The translations under genes were made by a program, and so were the position numbers. Shown piece after piece: positions 42,226-51,127 of a stretch of 64,000 nucleotides of DNA. Origin of the DNA: Microtetraspora sp. NBRC 13810 (GTDB lineage: Bacteria; Actinomycetota; Actinomycetes; Streptosporangiales; Streptosporangiaceae); assembly GCF_030268685.1 (NCBI RefSeq), contig NZ_BSRQ01000011.1, positions 1 to 64,000 of the forward strand, read 5' to 3'. Under the pieces are notes generated by a model. The model searched no databases, was not told the origin of the DNA, and worked only from the letters and a program-made list of their open reading frames with translations. Numbering within the stretch: position 1 is the stretch's first letter; every line of letters begins with the position of its first letter.

Positions 42226-42897
42226 TCACAGCAGGCGCAGGTCGCGCAGCCGGGTCCACGCCATCAGCACGTGCACCCGGTCCGGCAGGCCGAGCTTGGC
42301 GAGGACGCTCGACACGTGCACCTTGACGGTGTAGCGGCTGATGACGAGCCGGTGCGCGATCTCGTCGTTGGACAGGCCCTGCGCGATCAGCTCGCACACC
42401 TCGCGTTCACGACCGGTCAGCCGGGCCGCCGTCTCCCTCAGCGCCCGGTCCTCGTCGGTCGGCGCCATCGGCCGCAGCGCCTCGATCATCCGGGTGGTCG
42501 CCTCGGGAGCCAGCACCGACTGCCCGGCCGCGACGATCCGGATGCCGTCGCGGATCCGCTCGCCCGGCGCGTCCTTGAGCAGAAACCCGCTCGCCCCTGC
42601 CTGCAACCCGGCGTAGACGTAACTGTCCAGGTCGTACGTGGTCAGGATCAGGACGCGGGGCGGACCGCCCGCGTTCCGCGCGGTGATGCGGCGGGTCGCC
42701 TCGATGCCGTCCATGCCCGGCAGGCGGATGTCCATCAGCACCACGTCGGGCCGCTGCTCGGCCGCGACCGCCACCGCCGTCGCGCCGTCGCCCACCGCGC
42801 CCACCACGGTCAGGTCGGCAGCCGCTCCGACCAGGCGGACCAGCGCCTCGCGGAGCAGCTGCTCGTCGTCGCAGACCAGCACCCGGATGCCGGTCAC
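42226..42897 (-). CDS. NarL/FixJ-type response regulator
   Basis: A 223-residue regulator. Receiver domain: '[20 protein letters not shown]' (acidic pocket DD), phospho-acceptor Asp in '[17 protein letters not shown]', 'ILTTYD' and the lysine of 'GFLLKDA'. The LuxR-type HTH is '[20 protein letters not shown]' plus '[20 protein letters not shown]'. GTG start shares GTGA with the histidine-kinase stop. Last gene of the six-gene operon; a bidirectional hairpin (CCCGC/GCGGG near 42204-42217) follows. Confidence 0.93.
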   Translation of the reverse strand: MTGIRVLVCDDEQLLREALVRLVGAAADLTVVGAVGDGATAVAVAAEQRPDVVLMDIRLPGMDGIEATRRITARNAGGPPRVLILTTYDLDSYVYAGLQAGASGFLLKDAPGERIRDGIRIVAAGQSVLAPEATTRMIEALRPMAPTDEDRALRETAARLTGREREVCELIAQGLSNDEIAHRLVISRYTVKVHVSSVLAKLGLPDRVHVLMAWTRLRDLRLL

Positions 42898-43433
42898 GAC
42901 GTGCTCCGCAGCGGCAGGGTGGCGCACACCTCGAACGTGCCGGCGTGGTCGCTCACCCGCACCGAGCCGCCCAGCAGCTCGACGCGCTCCCTCATGCCGA
43001 TCAGCCCCACCCCGGCCCCGTCGCCGATCGTCCCGGTCCGGCCGGGCACCGGATTGGTGACGCGCACCGTGAGCCGCGCCGGCTCGTAGGCGAGCAGGAC
43101 GCGGACGTCGACGCGGCCCGCGTGCCTGGCGGCGTTGGTGAGCGCCTCCTGTACGACGCGGTAGGCGGCGAGTTCGATGCTGGCGTCGACCTGGCGCACG
43201 TCTCCTTCGCGTTCCAGCAGCACGCGCGGCCCGCCGGGCGGCGCCGCGGCCACCAGCTCGTCGAGCTGTGCCAGCTTCGGCGGCGGCGCCAGCGGATCGT
43301 GCCCCGGCACGGTCTCCCTGAGCACCTCCCCGCGCCCGATGTCCCCGTGCCCGATGTCGCCGCGCCCGATGTCGCCGCGCCCGATCAACCAGCCGACCAG
43401 CGGCGGCAGGAGGGCCAGCAGGCCGTCGCTCAT
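42894..43433 (-). CDS. Truncated histidine kinase, HATPase domain only
   Basis: A 179-residue protein with the C-terminal part of a NarX/DesK-type kinase: N box '[20 protein letters not shown]', G box '[20 protein letters not shown]'. Preceding it is '[20 protein letters not shown]', the linker normally found after the HisKA_3 helices. The HisKA_3 domain with its phospho-accepting His is missing: only a short hydrophobic start ([20 protein letters not shown]) and a GDIG repeat precede the linker. It may be an internal deletion, or act with another kinase. ATGA overlap with the gene upstream and GTGA with the response regulator. Confidence 0.75.
   Translation of the reverse strand: MSDGLLALLPPLVGWLIGRGDIGRGDIGHGDIGRGEVLRETVPGHDPLAPPPKLAQLDELVAAAPPGGPRVLLEREGDVRQVDASIELAAYRVVQEALTNAARHAGRVDVRVLLAYEPARLTVRVTNPVPGRTGTIGDGAGVGLIGMRERVELLGGSVRVSDHAGTFEVCATLPLRSTS
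43327..43386. repeat. 15-bp tandem repeat in the kinase gene
   Basis: About four copies of a CGCGCCCGATGTCGC-like unit encode [18 protein letters not shown] at the point where the kinase's dimerisation domain should be. Slippage here may mark the edge of the deletion. Confidence 0.6.
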
Positions 43434-44053
43434 CCACTCCAGGTGGCTTCCGCGCCGTGTCTCCGCCGGCCCCGGCGCCAGCCGTGCGCCAGGAGCAGCG
43501 CGACCGGCGCCCACGGGGCCAGCGCGATCGTCCAGCTCAGCGTGAGCGGTGGCCCCGGCGGCTCGATCGCGCGGATCGGCAGGACTCCGGTCGAGGTCCC
43601 TCCCGGTCCCCGCACGGCGAACTCGAACCGCCATGTGCCCTCCTCCGGCAGCGAGACGACGTCCAGCCCCCAGACCTGGCGCGCCCTCGGATGCCGGGGC
43701 AGCACAACGCTGTCGCCACGGCGCTGCAGGACGATGCCCTTGAGCCCGCGGCGGTCGCCGGTCGGTGAGACGGTCGTGACCCACCCGGTGCGCCCTTCGA
43801 TGCCGCCGGTGGGCTCGAAGACGAAGTCCAGCGACTGCAGCGCGCGGATCGGCCACTCTGTGAACGATACGTTGATCGCCGACCGGTCGCTCATCCGTAC
43901 GGTCTCGGTGTGCACGATCTCACCCGGCAGGGGAGGCGCGGCCACGGCGGGGGTCGCGCCCATGTGCAGCGTCGCAGCCGCCGCCGCGGCCACCGCCGCG
44001 AGCGCCCGTCTCCGCGGGCCGCGGACACGGTGCCGTCGCGTACCGGGGCTCAT
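43430..44053 (-). CDS. Exported protein with C-terminal membrane anchor
   Basis: A 207-residue protein. The N-terminus is basic then alanine-rich ('[20 protein letters not shown]', cleavage near 'AVA|APP'), the middle is beta-rich ('[20 protein letters not shown]', '[14 protein letters not shown]', an Ig-like pattern), and near the end is one hydrophobic helix '[20 protein letters not shown]' with a basic tail. Probably an extracytoplasmic sensor or scaffold domain. ATGA overlaps on both sides place it firmly in the operon. No named family. Confidence 0.65.
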   Translation of the reverse strand: MSPGTRRHRVRGPRRRALAAVAAAAAATLHMGATPAVAAPPLPGEIVHTETVRMSDRSAINVSFTEWPIRALQSLDFVFEPTGGIEGRTGWVTTVSPTGDRRGLKGIVLQRRGDSVVLPRHPRARQVWGLDVVSLPEEGTWRFEFAVRGPGGTSTGVLPIRAIEPPGPPLTLSWTIALAPWAPVALLLAHGWRRGRRRHGAEATWSG

Positions 44054-45168
44054 GCCGGCACCGTCCCGGGTGCGCGCACGCCGAAGCGGCGTAACAGGAC
44101 GGCGCACCGCCAGCCCAGCACCCCCATGCCCATCCCGACGGCGGTCACCGCCGGCAGCGTGGCCGCCAGGCTCATGTCCAGCCCCACGGCTCCGTAGAAC
44201 AGCGCGGTGTTGATCCCGGCCAGCGCGCCGATCGCCGCCGTGACACCCAGCGGGCCCGCGCCGCGCCGCACGGCCCACGCGGCCACCCCGCCTGCCAGCA
44301 GCGCGACCAGCGGGAACGTGGCAGGGAAGCCGATCAGCACCTGCGGCAGGTTGGCCGCGTAGTCGCGCATCGGCTGACCGATCGCCTCGGCGTACCAGCG
44401 CGTGGCGGCGGGCGCGAACAGCGCGAGCGTGCCCTGCACCACCAGGAAGGTCAGGCCCAGCGCCGCCGGCCAGTGCCAGCCGCGGGTGAGGCCGACGATG
44501 AGGCTCAGGGTGAGCGCGCCCACCGCGCCGAGCCCGAGCACGCGGGGCGCCACGCCGGGCACCCAGCCGAGGACCAGCTCGGACAGCATGCCGAACGCCG
44601 ACGTCGACCCGATGGTGGCCAGCCCGATCGCCAACGCCAGCCCCCACCGCTCGGCGCGGGTACGGCGCAGCACGGCGAAGGCCATCACCATGGCGCAGAT
44701 CTCCACCTGGATGGACAGCCCCAGCCCGAAGTGGGACGGCGTCGCCCCGGCCGCGATGTCGAAGCCGTACACCTCGTGCCACCACAGGTCGGAACCGGCG
44801 TACAGGAGGTTGCCCGCCGCGCCGAGCCCGCCCACGAGGAAGGGCCAGGGCGCGCGGAAGGTGCGCAGCACCGTGACCGACGGGGTGCCGGTCGACGGCC
44901 CGCGCGCCCAGGTGGACAGCAGGACCACGGTCAGGCAGGTCAGGCCGACGATTCCGGTGCCCGAGTAGAGGAGCAGGTGCGGGGCGGTCCAGAAATTGTC
45001 GGGGCCGACGTCTCCGTGCCACTGCCCGTCCCAGATCATGCCGACCAGCAGAGTCGCGTAGCCGAACATCAGGAACCAGGCGCCGGTGACCTCCCTTCGT
45101 GGCACGTCCCGGACCGCCGGGGCCGTGTCCGCGCGCTGGGGCGGATCCGTTGTCTGACGGGTAGCCAT
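44050..45168 (-). CDS. Polytopic membrane protein of unknown function
   Basis: A 372-residue protein with about nine or ten hydrophobic helices. Conspicuous are conserved-looking aromatic/His sites near membrane faces: 'MIWDGQWHGDVG', 'FWTAPHLLLYSG', 'LWWHEVYGFD', 'PSHFGLGLSIQVEI'. Such His/Trp/Asp clusters could bind metal, but no transporter or oxidase family is recognised. AGGAG precedes the ATG by 8 bases. It lies five bases after the YtkA-like gene and overlaps the next by ATGA. Confidence 0.65.
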   Translation of the reverse strand: MATRQTTDPPQRADTAPAVRDVPRREVTGAWFLMFGYATLLVGMIWDGQWHGDVGPDNFWTAPHLLLYSGTGIVGLTCLTVVLLSTWARGPSTGTPSVTVLRTFRAPWPFLVGGLGAAGNLLYAGSDLWWHEVYGFDIAAGATPSHFGLGLSIQVEICAMVMAFAVLRRTRAERWGLALAIGLATIGSTSAFGMLSELVLGWVPGVAPRVLGLGAVGALTLSLIVGLTRGWHWPAALGLTFLVVQGTLALFAPAATRWYAEAIGQPMRDYAANLPQVLIGFPATFPLVALLAGGVAAWAVRRGAGPLGVTAAIGALAGINTALFYGAVGLDMSLAATLPAVTAVGMGMGVLGWRCAVLLRRFGVRAPGTVPA

Positions 45169-45173
45169 GTGAT

Positions 45174-45572
45174 CTACTCCTGTTCTCCGACGAGTGTGTT
45201 GACCTTGATGACCTCGGTGCCCGAGGGGCCGCGCACCCGGATCCCGATCTCCCAGGCGCCCGGCATGGTGAACAGTTCGCCGCGGGCCACGTAGTGACCG
45301 GCGCCGTCGCGACGGGCGGCGATCTCGGGGGTCGTGTGTCCCATGTGCGGCATCACGGCGAACAGCGACACCTCCGCGGGCGCCGCCGGGGCGATCTCGA
45401 CGCGGGCCTCCACAGTGCCGGTGCCCGGCCGGAGCGCCACGACGACCGCGTAGTGCGCGCCCCGGCCCGGCAACTCCACCGGTCCCGGCCCGGCACCGCC
45501 GACCAGGAGCCAGCCGATGCCGGCCGTGAGCAGCAGGACGGGCAGCACGAGGTACGCCGCGCGCCGCCTCAT
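45174..45572 (-). CDS. YtkA/FixH-like exported protein
   Basis: A 132-residue protein with an N-terminal membrane anchor ('AAYLVLPVLLLTAGIGWLLV') and a YtkA/FixH-like beta domain: 'VVVALRPGTGTVEARVEIAP', 'SLFAVMPHMGHTTPEIAARR', 'YVARGELFTMPGAWEIGIRV'. The PHMGH motif is typical of YtkA-like domains and could bind copper. The gene overlaps the upstream one by ATGA. Confidence 0.8.
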   Translation of the reverse strand: MRRRAAYLVLPVLLLTAGIGWLLVGGAGPGPVELPGRGAHYAVVVALRPGTGTVEARVEIAPAAPAEVSLFAVMPHMGHTTPEIAARRDGAGHYVARGELFTMPGAWEIGIRVRGPSGTEVIKVNTLVGEQE

Positions 45573-46951
45573 CTCGGGTGCCCTTCCGCCGCGACGTCGA
45601 TGACGTGCGGCACCGTGACGATCTCGTAGTTCCTGGCGTACTGGGTCCAGGCCAGGTAGCGGCCGGGCCGGGGGAAGCTGAAGGCGAACTCCAGCCTCGG
45701 CCCGTAGCCCGTGACGGACTCGTCCGGCACGTTCCGCGCGTCCGTGGCCATCGAGCGGGACTCGTGGACGTGGCCGAGGTAGCCGCCGTCCCGGCTGCGC
45801 ACGATCAGGTGACCGGCCATGCCGAGCCACGGCTGCAGGTCGGCATGGCCGGTGTCCAGGGTGAGGCGTACGGGCCGTCCGGCCACCGGCCGCGCGGGCT
45901 CGGTGACCAGGGCGTTCCCGCCCGGACCAGCCGCGACAGGCGCCGGGCCCGCCGCGTCCGACGGGTCCGACGGGTCCGACGGGTCCCCCGGTCGCCCGTC
46001 GTCGCCGACGGTGAACGCGCCGGTGACGAGCTGCCCGCCCGCGCCGGTCCGCTCGAACTCCGCGTACACCCGGTGCCGGCCGTGCGCCTGCGCGCCCAGC
46101 CGGACCTCGTAGACGCCGGGCGCCGGGCGGATCGGATGCACATGGCGGAAGTACGAGCCGTCCTCGCTGGTCACCACGACGTGCGACAGCGCGGCGTGAT
46201 GCTCGGCCAGGTCGTCCACCGGATGGCCGGACGAGCCGTCGAACAGCGCCAGGCGCAGCACGAACTCCGACCCGCGCACGGGCCGCTCCGGGGCCACCTC
46301 GACCACCGGCTGCGCGTTCGGCCGTCCCGGCGTCACCTCCTGCGGCGGCGCCGGCGGCATTCCGTCCGGCGCCGCCGGCGCGAACCACGGCGACAGCACT
46401 CCCACGGTGAACGCCACGACCGTCGCCACCACGAACCCGCCCGCGAACCCGCCCGCGACCGCCCGCCCGAACCACAGCGCGCCCGCCAGCGCGCCGACCA
46501 GCGCCACCGCCGCGCAGGCGAAGGCCGCGTACATCACCACTTCCCACAGCGGCGCCCGCGGTACCAGCACGGCGAGCGGCAGCAGCGATCTCTCCTCGCC
46601 CGCGCGGACCTCCAGCTCGTGCGGGCCCACCCGGTCCACCGACAGCAGCGCGGGATACATTCCGGCCCTGCCCGGCTCGATCCGCACGGAACCGGCCGAC
46701 GAACCGCCGCCCTCGGCGGACCTGATCGTCAGATCGACCCGGCCGCCCCGGCCCGGATCGTGCGCGACCACGTCCACCTGCAACGGGGCGGGCACCCGCA
46801 CGCTCGCCCGCACCACGACGGTGATCTCCATGCCGGCGATCGTCTGGGCGAAGCGCGCGTCGGCGTCTCCACCGCGCCCGTGCGCCGCGGCCGGCCCCGC
46901 CCAGGCGAGCAGGGCCACCGACGCGAGAAGAAGCGGGATGAGGCGTTTCAC
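45569..46951 (-). CDS. Large exported membrane protein with His-rich domains
   Basis: A 460-residue protein starting the operon. Signal peptide 'LIPLLLASVALLAWAGPAAA|H', a first extracytoplasmic beta domain, two membrane helices ('YAAFACAAVALVGALAGALW', 'AGGFVVATVVAFTVGVLSPW'), then a second extracytoplasmic region containing two related domains with 'DDLAEHHAALSHVVVTSEDG', 'YFRHVHPI' and 'GMAGHLIVRSRDGGYLGHVH'. The HxxxxSH...HVH pattern recurs and suggests metal (perhaps copper) binding, as in secreted heavy-metal proteins. A (DPS)n repeat separates them. GTG start; the operon continues to the response regulator. Confidence 0.7.
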   Translation of the reverse strand: MKRLIPLLLASVALLAWAGPAAAHGRGGDADARFAQTIAGMEITVVVRASVRVPAPLQVDVVAHDPGRGGRVDLTIRSAEGGGSSAGSVRIEPGRAGMYPALLSVDRVGPHELEVRAGEERSLLPLAVLVPRAPLWEVVMYAAFACAAVALVGALAGALWFGRAVAGGFAGGFVVATVVAFTVGVLSPWFAPAAPDGMPPAPPQEVTPGRPNAQPVVEVAPERPVRGSEFVLRLALFDGSSGHPVDDLAEHHAALSHVVVTSEDGSYFRHVHPIRPAPGVYEVRLGAQAHGRHRVYAEFERTGAGGQLVTGAFTVGDDGRPGDPSDPSDPSDAAGPAPVAAGPGGNALVTEPARPVAGRPVRLTLDTGHADLQPWLGMAGHLIVRSRDGGYLGHVHESRSMATDARNVPDESVTGYGPRLEFAFSFPRPGRYLAWTQYARNYEIVTVPHVIDVAAEGHPR

Positions 46952-47084
46952 GAGCCCGAGCGTAGGAAGCGGCCCTCCCCCGCGACATCGGCCACGGGCA
47001 CTGACCTGCCTAGTTCCGCGGAACTACCCGGCGGCGGCCGACCGGCCCGCGGACGGGAGCCGGTGCGGTCACGGAACAGCCGGA

Positions 47085-48284
47085 TCAGATCAGCGGGAGG
47101 CGGCGTACCCCGGTCATGGTCGGTGTGGGGATGAAGGTCACGGGGTCCTCGGGATCGGTGCGCAGGGTGCCGAAACGGTCGAGCAGGATGTCCAGTGCGA
47201 CCCGTCCCTCCAGCCGGGCCAGCGGCGCGCCCAGGCAGAAGTGGATGCCGCGGCCGAAGCCGAGATGGGGGTTGGGGTCGCGGGTGGGGTCGAAGACGCC
47301 GGGGGCGGGGAACTGCCGGGGGTCCCTGTTCGCCGCGGCCAGCCAGACCATGAGCAGCCGGTCGGCCGGTATCGTCACACCGCCGAGCTCGACCTCACGC
47401 GTGGTGGACCGGGCGACGGCTGCGAACGGGGTGAAGAGGCGCAGGGACTCCTCGATGACGGCCGGGATCGACGCGCGGTCGGCCCGGACCCTGGCCTGCT
47501 GTTCGGGGAAGGCGTCCAGGCACAGCACCGTGTTGCCGAGCAGCATCGTCGTGGTGACGTGCCCGGCGAGCAGCAGGATGATCGCGAAGTTGACCACCTG
47601 GTAGTCGGGAAGCCGTTCCCCGTCCACCTCGGCCTCGACCAGCCTGGTGAGCAGGTCGGCACGCGGCTGCCTTCTGCGCTCGGCGGCGTGGCCGGCGAGA
47701 TAGTCCGCCATCTCCTTCCACGGTCGCAGCGTGGCCTGGATGTCCACGTTCTGGTCCTCGATGGGCTCGGCCAGCGAGATCTTGGTGTCGCGCTGGAAGA
47801 GCGCGTCCGCCCACTGCTTGAACAGGGCGCGATCCCCGCTGGGCACCCCCAGGAGTTCGGCGATGACGATGACCGGCAGCGGATAGGCGAGGTCGGCCAC
47901 CAACTCCAGCCGGCCGCGATCCCGCGCCGCGTCGAGCAGCTCGTGGGTGAGGGCGGCGATCCTCGGTTCGAGGTCCGCGACGACCTTGCGGGTGAAGGCG
48001 CTGCTGACCAGTTTGCGGAGTTTCCCGTGCTCCGGCGGGTCGATCTGGGTGATGAAGCCCTCCAGCGAGAAGCCCTCGCCCTCCGGTATCAGGCCCTTGG
48101 GGATCACGCGCATGGTGTCGGAGGAGAACGTCGCGGGGTCAGCGAGGACCTGCTGCGCCTCCGGGTGACCGTAGACGCTCCACATGCCGGCCGCCGTGTC
48201 GAACTCGACCGGCTCGCCCTCTCGCGGGCCGTGCAGCCAGAAGTGCTGCTGAGAGATGTTGTACCGCTCGACGATGTCGGTCAT
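47085..48284 (-). CDS. Cytochrome P450
   Basis: A 399-residue bacterial class I P450. I-helix oxygen-binding 'LLAGHVTTT' (about 239-246; His in place of the usual acidic residue after AG), K-helix ExxR at 279-282 (EESLR), and heme loop 'FGRGIHFCLGAPLARLEG' with Cys350 as the axial ligand. The start MTDIVERY is backed by AAGGAGAG. Needs external ferredoxin and reductase; none is encoded nearby. Substrate unknown. The AGH instead of AG(D/E) may tune proton delivery. Confidence 0.93.
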   Translation of the reverse strand: MTDIVERYNISQQHFWLHGPREGEPVEFDTAAGMWSVYGHPEAQQVLADPATFSSDTMRVIPKGLIPEGEGFSLEGFITQIDPPEHGKLRKLVSSAFTRKVVADLEPRIAALTHELLDAARDRGRLELVADLAYPLPVIVIAELLGVPSGDRALFKQWADALFQRDTKISLAEPIEDQNVDIQATLRPWKEMADYLAGHAAERRRQPRADLLTRLVEAEVDGERLPDYQVVNFAIILLLAGHVTTTMLLGNTVLCLDAFPEQQARVRADRASIPAVIEESLRLFTPFAAVARSTTREVELGGVTIPADRLLMVWLAAANRDPRQFPAPGVFDPTRDPNPHLGFGRGIHFCLGAPLARLEGRVALDILLDRFGTLRTDPEDPVTFIPTPTMTGVRRLPLI

Positions 48285-48712
48285 CGCCTCTCCTTCAGTC
48301 GCGGATCCACTTGCTGTGACAGCCGGGTCACGTCGTGGGCGGCCCCGCGAAGGCACGGCGGCCTTCGGCGCAGGCGGCGAAGGCACGGCGGCCTTCGGCG
48401 CAGGCCGGACTCGCGCTCGAAGCACGGAGATGTGATCGGCTGGGCCCCGGATCGCCGACGGGCGGCACGTGTGGCGTCATCGCGGTGATCGGCGGGCACG
48501 GGCGCCTCCCCGGAGTCGGTCGGATATCACGTTGCCGACCAGACTTCCCGGCGCTCCGTCATCGACGCTAACAGCGCCCGGCCCGCTTGACCAGACGTTC
48601 GCCGGGCCTCTTCCCGTCCAGTATCCAGGCCGCCACCGCCCCGTCGGCGACCTCCGGCGACGCCACGGTGGCGCCCGTACTTCTCAGGCGGCGACCGGCG
48701 ACCGGCCCGTGA
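48285..48712. other. Upstream region of the P450 gene
   Basis: About 430 bases between the lipoprotein stop and the P450 start. It holds the tandem 30-bp hairpin repeat at 48347-48406 and no supported gene. Confidence 0.4.
48347..48406. repeat. Tandem 30-bp repeat, each unit a hairpin
   Basis: Two perfect consecutive copies of a 30-base unit (starting 48347 and 48377). Each contains the inverted repeat CGAAGGC...GCCTTCG with six bases between (48348-48367 and 48378-48397). It lies 63-122 bases before the P450 ATG and may be a double operator or an RNA leader element. Confidence 0.6.
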
Positions 48713-49804
48713 TCAGATGGGCAGGGTCGCGGCCAGCGGGGCGCCGATCTGGATGTCGAAGTACGCCGCGAAATCGCGCGCGCCGGTGCCGCCCCGGCGC
48801 GCGTCGATGATCAAAACCGTCCCGGCCACGATGCCGGCGAAGCCGGTGCCGGACCGCCGGCACTCCTCGATGCGCGCGGTGATCGGGCCGCGGACCGCCT
48901 CGGTGAGGAAGGTGAGCCCGCGCGGGAACTCCTCGCCGAGCAGGTGCCGTTGCCGCCCCGACTCGATCAGGGTGCCGATGCCGAACCGCGCCGAGACGAT
49001 CTGGTCGCCGCGGAGGGTGACCCGGAAATAGCCGTTCGACTGGGGGCGGTTGCAGCTCTCCTGGGGCGGATAGAAGCAGTCGTAACCACCGGCCCGCAGA
49101 TCGTGCACGGCCGAGCTCATCGTGGTCGCGTAGTGCTCGGCGCCGAACGGCCAGCGCCGCACGGAGTCGTCCCGGGCGGTGACCACCAGTCCGTTGAGCA
49201 CCGAATAGTTGTAGTCCGCGTGCCCGTCCCGCCACGAGGTCCGGGGAATCTCGTCGTGCCGCACCGTCCCGCCTCGCAGGTCCCGATCGAACTCGTCGAT
49301 CTCCCGCCGCACGCGATCGCCGGCGCCGGACCAGATCGCGGCCAGCGACGGCGCCGCGGCGGCGGCGACCTGGGCGTCCGCCGGGCCGCCCGCCGGGCCG
49401 TCGACGGACGAGAACCACGCCCAGGCGAGCCGGTCGTCGCGGTCGAGCAGGAACTGCGCCACCTGCGCGTGGACCGTGCCCACCTGGTCGGGACGGCCGA
49501 TCCGGCACCACAGGGCGCGGCCGTCCGCGTTGGCCCGGACCTGCGCGCAGAACCAGCCTGCCTCCCGCAGCGACCGGGTGACGGCCCCGGCCGTACCGCC
49601 GGCCGGGACGGGCCCGGCCCAGGAGTTCTCACCCGCCGGGGCGTGGTCGTAAACGCCCGCGGGCGGCAGCGGCGGCGGCTCGGCCGACGGGCCGCAGCCG
49701 GCCAGCGGGCCGAGGATCATGACTATCAGGCCGGCCGCGATCGCGCGGACGACCGGCCGGCAACGGCGGGCGGCCATGGAGTGCGGACGGGACACGGCAT
49801 TCAT
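48713..49804 (-). CDS. Lipoprotein of unknown function
   Basis: A 363-residue protein. After 'VVRAIAAGLIVMILGPLAGC' the lipobox LAGC marks cleavage and lipidation. The mature part has two recognisable halves rich in Trp and Tyr ('LAWAWFSSVDG', 'DYNYSVLNGLVVTARDDSVR', 'GYDCFYPPQESCNRPQSNGY'). No family recognised. Start at MNAVSR is tentative; MAARRC nine codons later is possible. It is divergent from the sigma-factor gene and 143 bases away from it, so could be a target of that sigma factor. Confidence 0.7.
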   Translation of the reverse strand: MNAVSRPHSMAARRCRPVVRAIAAGLIVMILGPLAGCGPSAEPPPLPPAGVYDHAPAGENSWAGPVPAGGTAGAVTRSLREAGWFCAQVRANADGRALWCRIGRPDQVGTVHAQVAQFLLDRDDRLAWAWFSSVDGPAGGPADAQVAAAAAPSLAAIWSGAGDRVRREIDEFDRDLRGGTVRHDEIPRTSWRDGHADYNYSVLNGLVVTARDDSVRRWPFGAEHYATTMSSAVHDLRAGGYDCFYPPQESCNRPQSNGYFRVTLRGDQIVSARFGIGTLIESGRQRHLLGEEFPRGLTFLTEAVRGPITARIEECRRSGTGFAGIVAGTVLIIDARRGGTGARDFAAYFDIQIGAPLAATLPI

Positions 49805-49946
49805 CGAAGCCGCTCGACCACCGGTTCGGCAACTCCGGCCCTCGGGCGACATCGGAAGCGCCGTTCGCGGCGGGGACGGCACGGTGACCGGCAGCTCACG
49901 TCCGGAAGAAAAGCAGCGGATCGGGGAGGGTGAGCGTTCTCAGGGC

Positions 49947-50489
49947 ATGGACGGTGAAATCTTGCGGTTGGCGGAGCGGGCTCCTGCGGTGCCGGCTCCG
50001 CCGACCGCCCACCCAGACGCCGAACTGGTCGCCCTTTATCGCGACCATCGGCTCAGCCTGGTGCGGCTCGCACTGCTGCTCGTCGGCGACCGGGAGACGG
50101 CCGAGGACATCGTGCAGGACGTGTTCGCCCGGTTGCACGACAAATGGCGGCCGGGGATCACCACGCTGTCGTACGTCCGGACCTGCGTGCTCAACGGTTC
50201 CCGGTCGGTACTGCGCCGCCGGGCCATGATGCTGCGCCGTACCACGTGGGTGTCCGAGGCCGAGTCCTCGGCGGAGGCCGCGGCGCTGGCCGGGGAGTCA
50301 CGGCGGGAGATCCTCGTCGCGCTGGGGCGGCTGCCGCGGCGCCAGCGCGAGGCCCTGGCCCTGCGCTACTACCTCGACCTGCACGACGCCGAGATCGCGG
50401 AGGTCATGCGCATCCGGCCGGGCACCGTCAGATCCACGATCACCCGAGCACTGACCAGACTGCTGCACGAACTGGGAGACAAGGCATGA
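49947..50489 (+). CDS. ECF sigma factor, SigE/SigM-like
   Basis: A 180-residue ECF sigma factor. Region 2: 'LVRLALLLVGDRETAEDIVQ' and 'DVFARLHDKWRPG'; region 4: 'LGRLPRRQREALALRYYLDL' and 'HDAEIAEVMRIRPGTVRSTI'. It belongs to the SigE-like group frequent in actinomycetes. It overlaps the following membrane-protein gene by ATGA, the usual sigma/anti-sigma layout. Confidence 0.92.
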   Translation: MDGEILRLAERAPAVPAPPTAHPDAELVALYRDHRLSLVRLALLLVGDRETAEDIVQDVFARLHDKWRPGITTLSYVRTCVLNGSRSVLRRRAMMLRRTTWVSEAESSAEAAALAGESRREILVALGRLPRRQREALALRYYLDLHDAEIAEVMRIRPGTVRSTITRALTRLLHELGDKA

Positions 50490-51127
50490 ACGACATCGAG
50501 AACCGACTCCGTGCCGCCATGGCGGCCCATACCCGGACCGTGCCGGACGACGACCGCCCGCTGCCCGGGCCACGCGCGCGCCATGCCACCGGAAAAGGCG
50601 CGGTGAAGGTCACCGCCGTCGCCCTGGCCGTCACCGCGACGGTGCTGGGAGTCGTACGGCTCACCGCGCCCGCCGCGGACCCGTCGAAGGAGCACATCCT
50701 CGCCATGGCCATGAGCGGTGCGGCGTCCTCCGTGATCCCCGGAGTCGCGGTCTTCCTGTGCAGGGACGACGACATCTACCGCAGCTGCGCGGGCGGGAAG
50801 GTCACCGAGGGCGAGCGCGCCGGCATTCTGCGCACGCTGGAGGCCATGCCCGACGTGGAGGCCGTCACCTTCGAGAGCCGGGAACAGGCATGGGAGAAAT
50901 TCCGGACACAGTACGCGGACAACGACGAGCTCCTGAAGGCCGTGAACTTCAGCGACATGCCCGAGTCGTTCCAGGCGCGGATCAGGGCGGGCGGGGACGC
51001 CTCGGCCGTGGCCAGGGCCGCCGGCGAACTGCCGGGCGTGTCCAACAGCATCAACAAGGCATGCCTCTTCGCATCGGGTGAAGAGTGCTCTTTCTCCGGT
51101 AACGGGCGCGAATCGCAAAGGCCCTGA
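50486..51127 (+). CDS. Membrane protein with FtsX-like extracellular domain, putative anti-sigma factor
   Basis: A 213-residue single-pass protein. The cytoplasmic N-terminus (about 40 residues: 'DIENRLRAAMAAHTRTVPDD') resembles the start of short anti-sigma factors. After a membrane helix ('VKVTAVALAVTATVLGVVRL') the outside part reads 'AVFLCRDDDIYRSCAGGKVT', 'EGERAGILRTLEAMPDVEAV' and 'SDMPESFQARIRAGGDASAV', matching the extracellular domain of FtsX. FtsX itself has four TM helices; here only the sensing domain is kept. Coupled (ATGA) to the sigma factor, so I infer it senses envelope state and holds the sigma factor. Confidence 0.72.
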   Translation: MNDIENRLRAAMAAHTRTVPDDDRPLPGPRARHATGKGAVKVTAVALAVTATVLGVVRLTAPAADPSKEHILAMAMSGAASSVIPGVAVFLCRDDDIYRSCAGGKVTEGERAGILRTLEAMPDVEAVTFESREQAWEKFRTQYADNDELLKAVNFSDMPESFQARIRAGGDASAVARAAGELPGVSNSINKACLFASGEECSFSGNGRESQRP

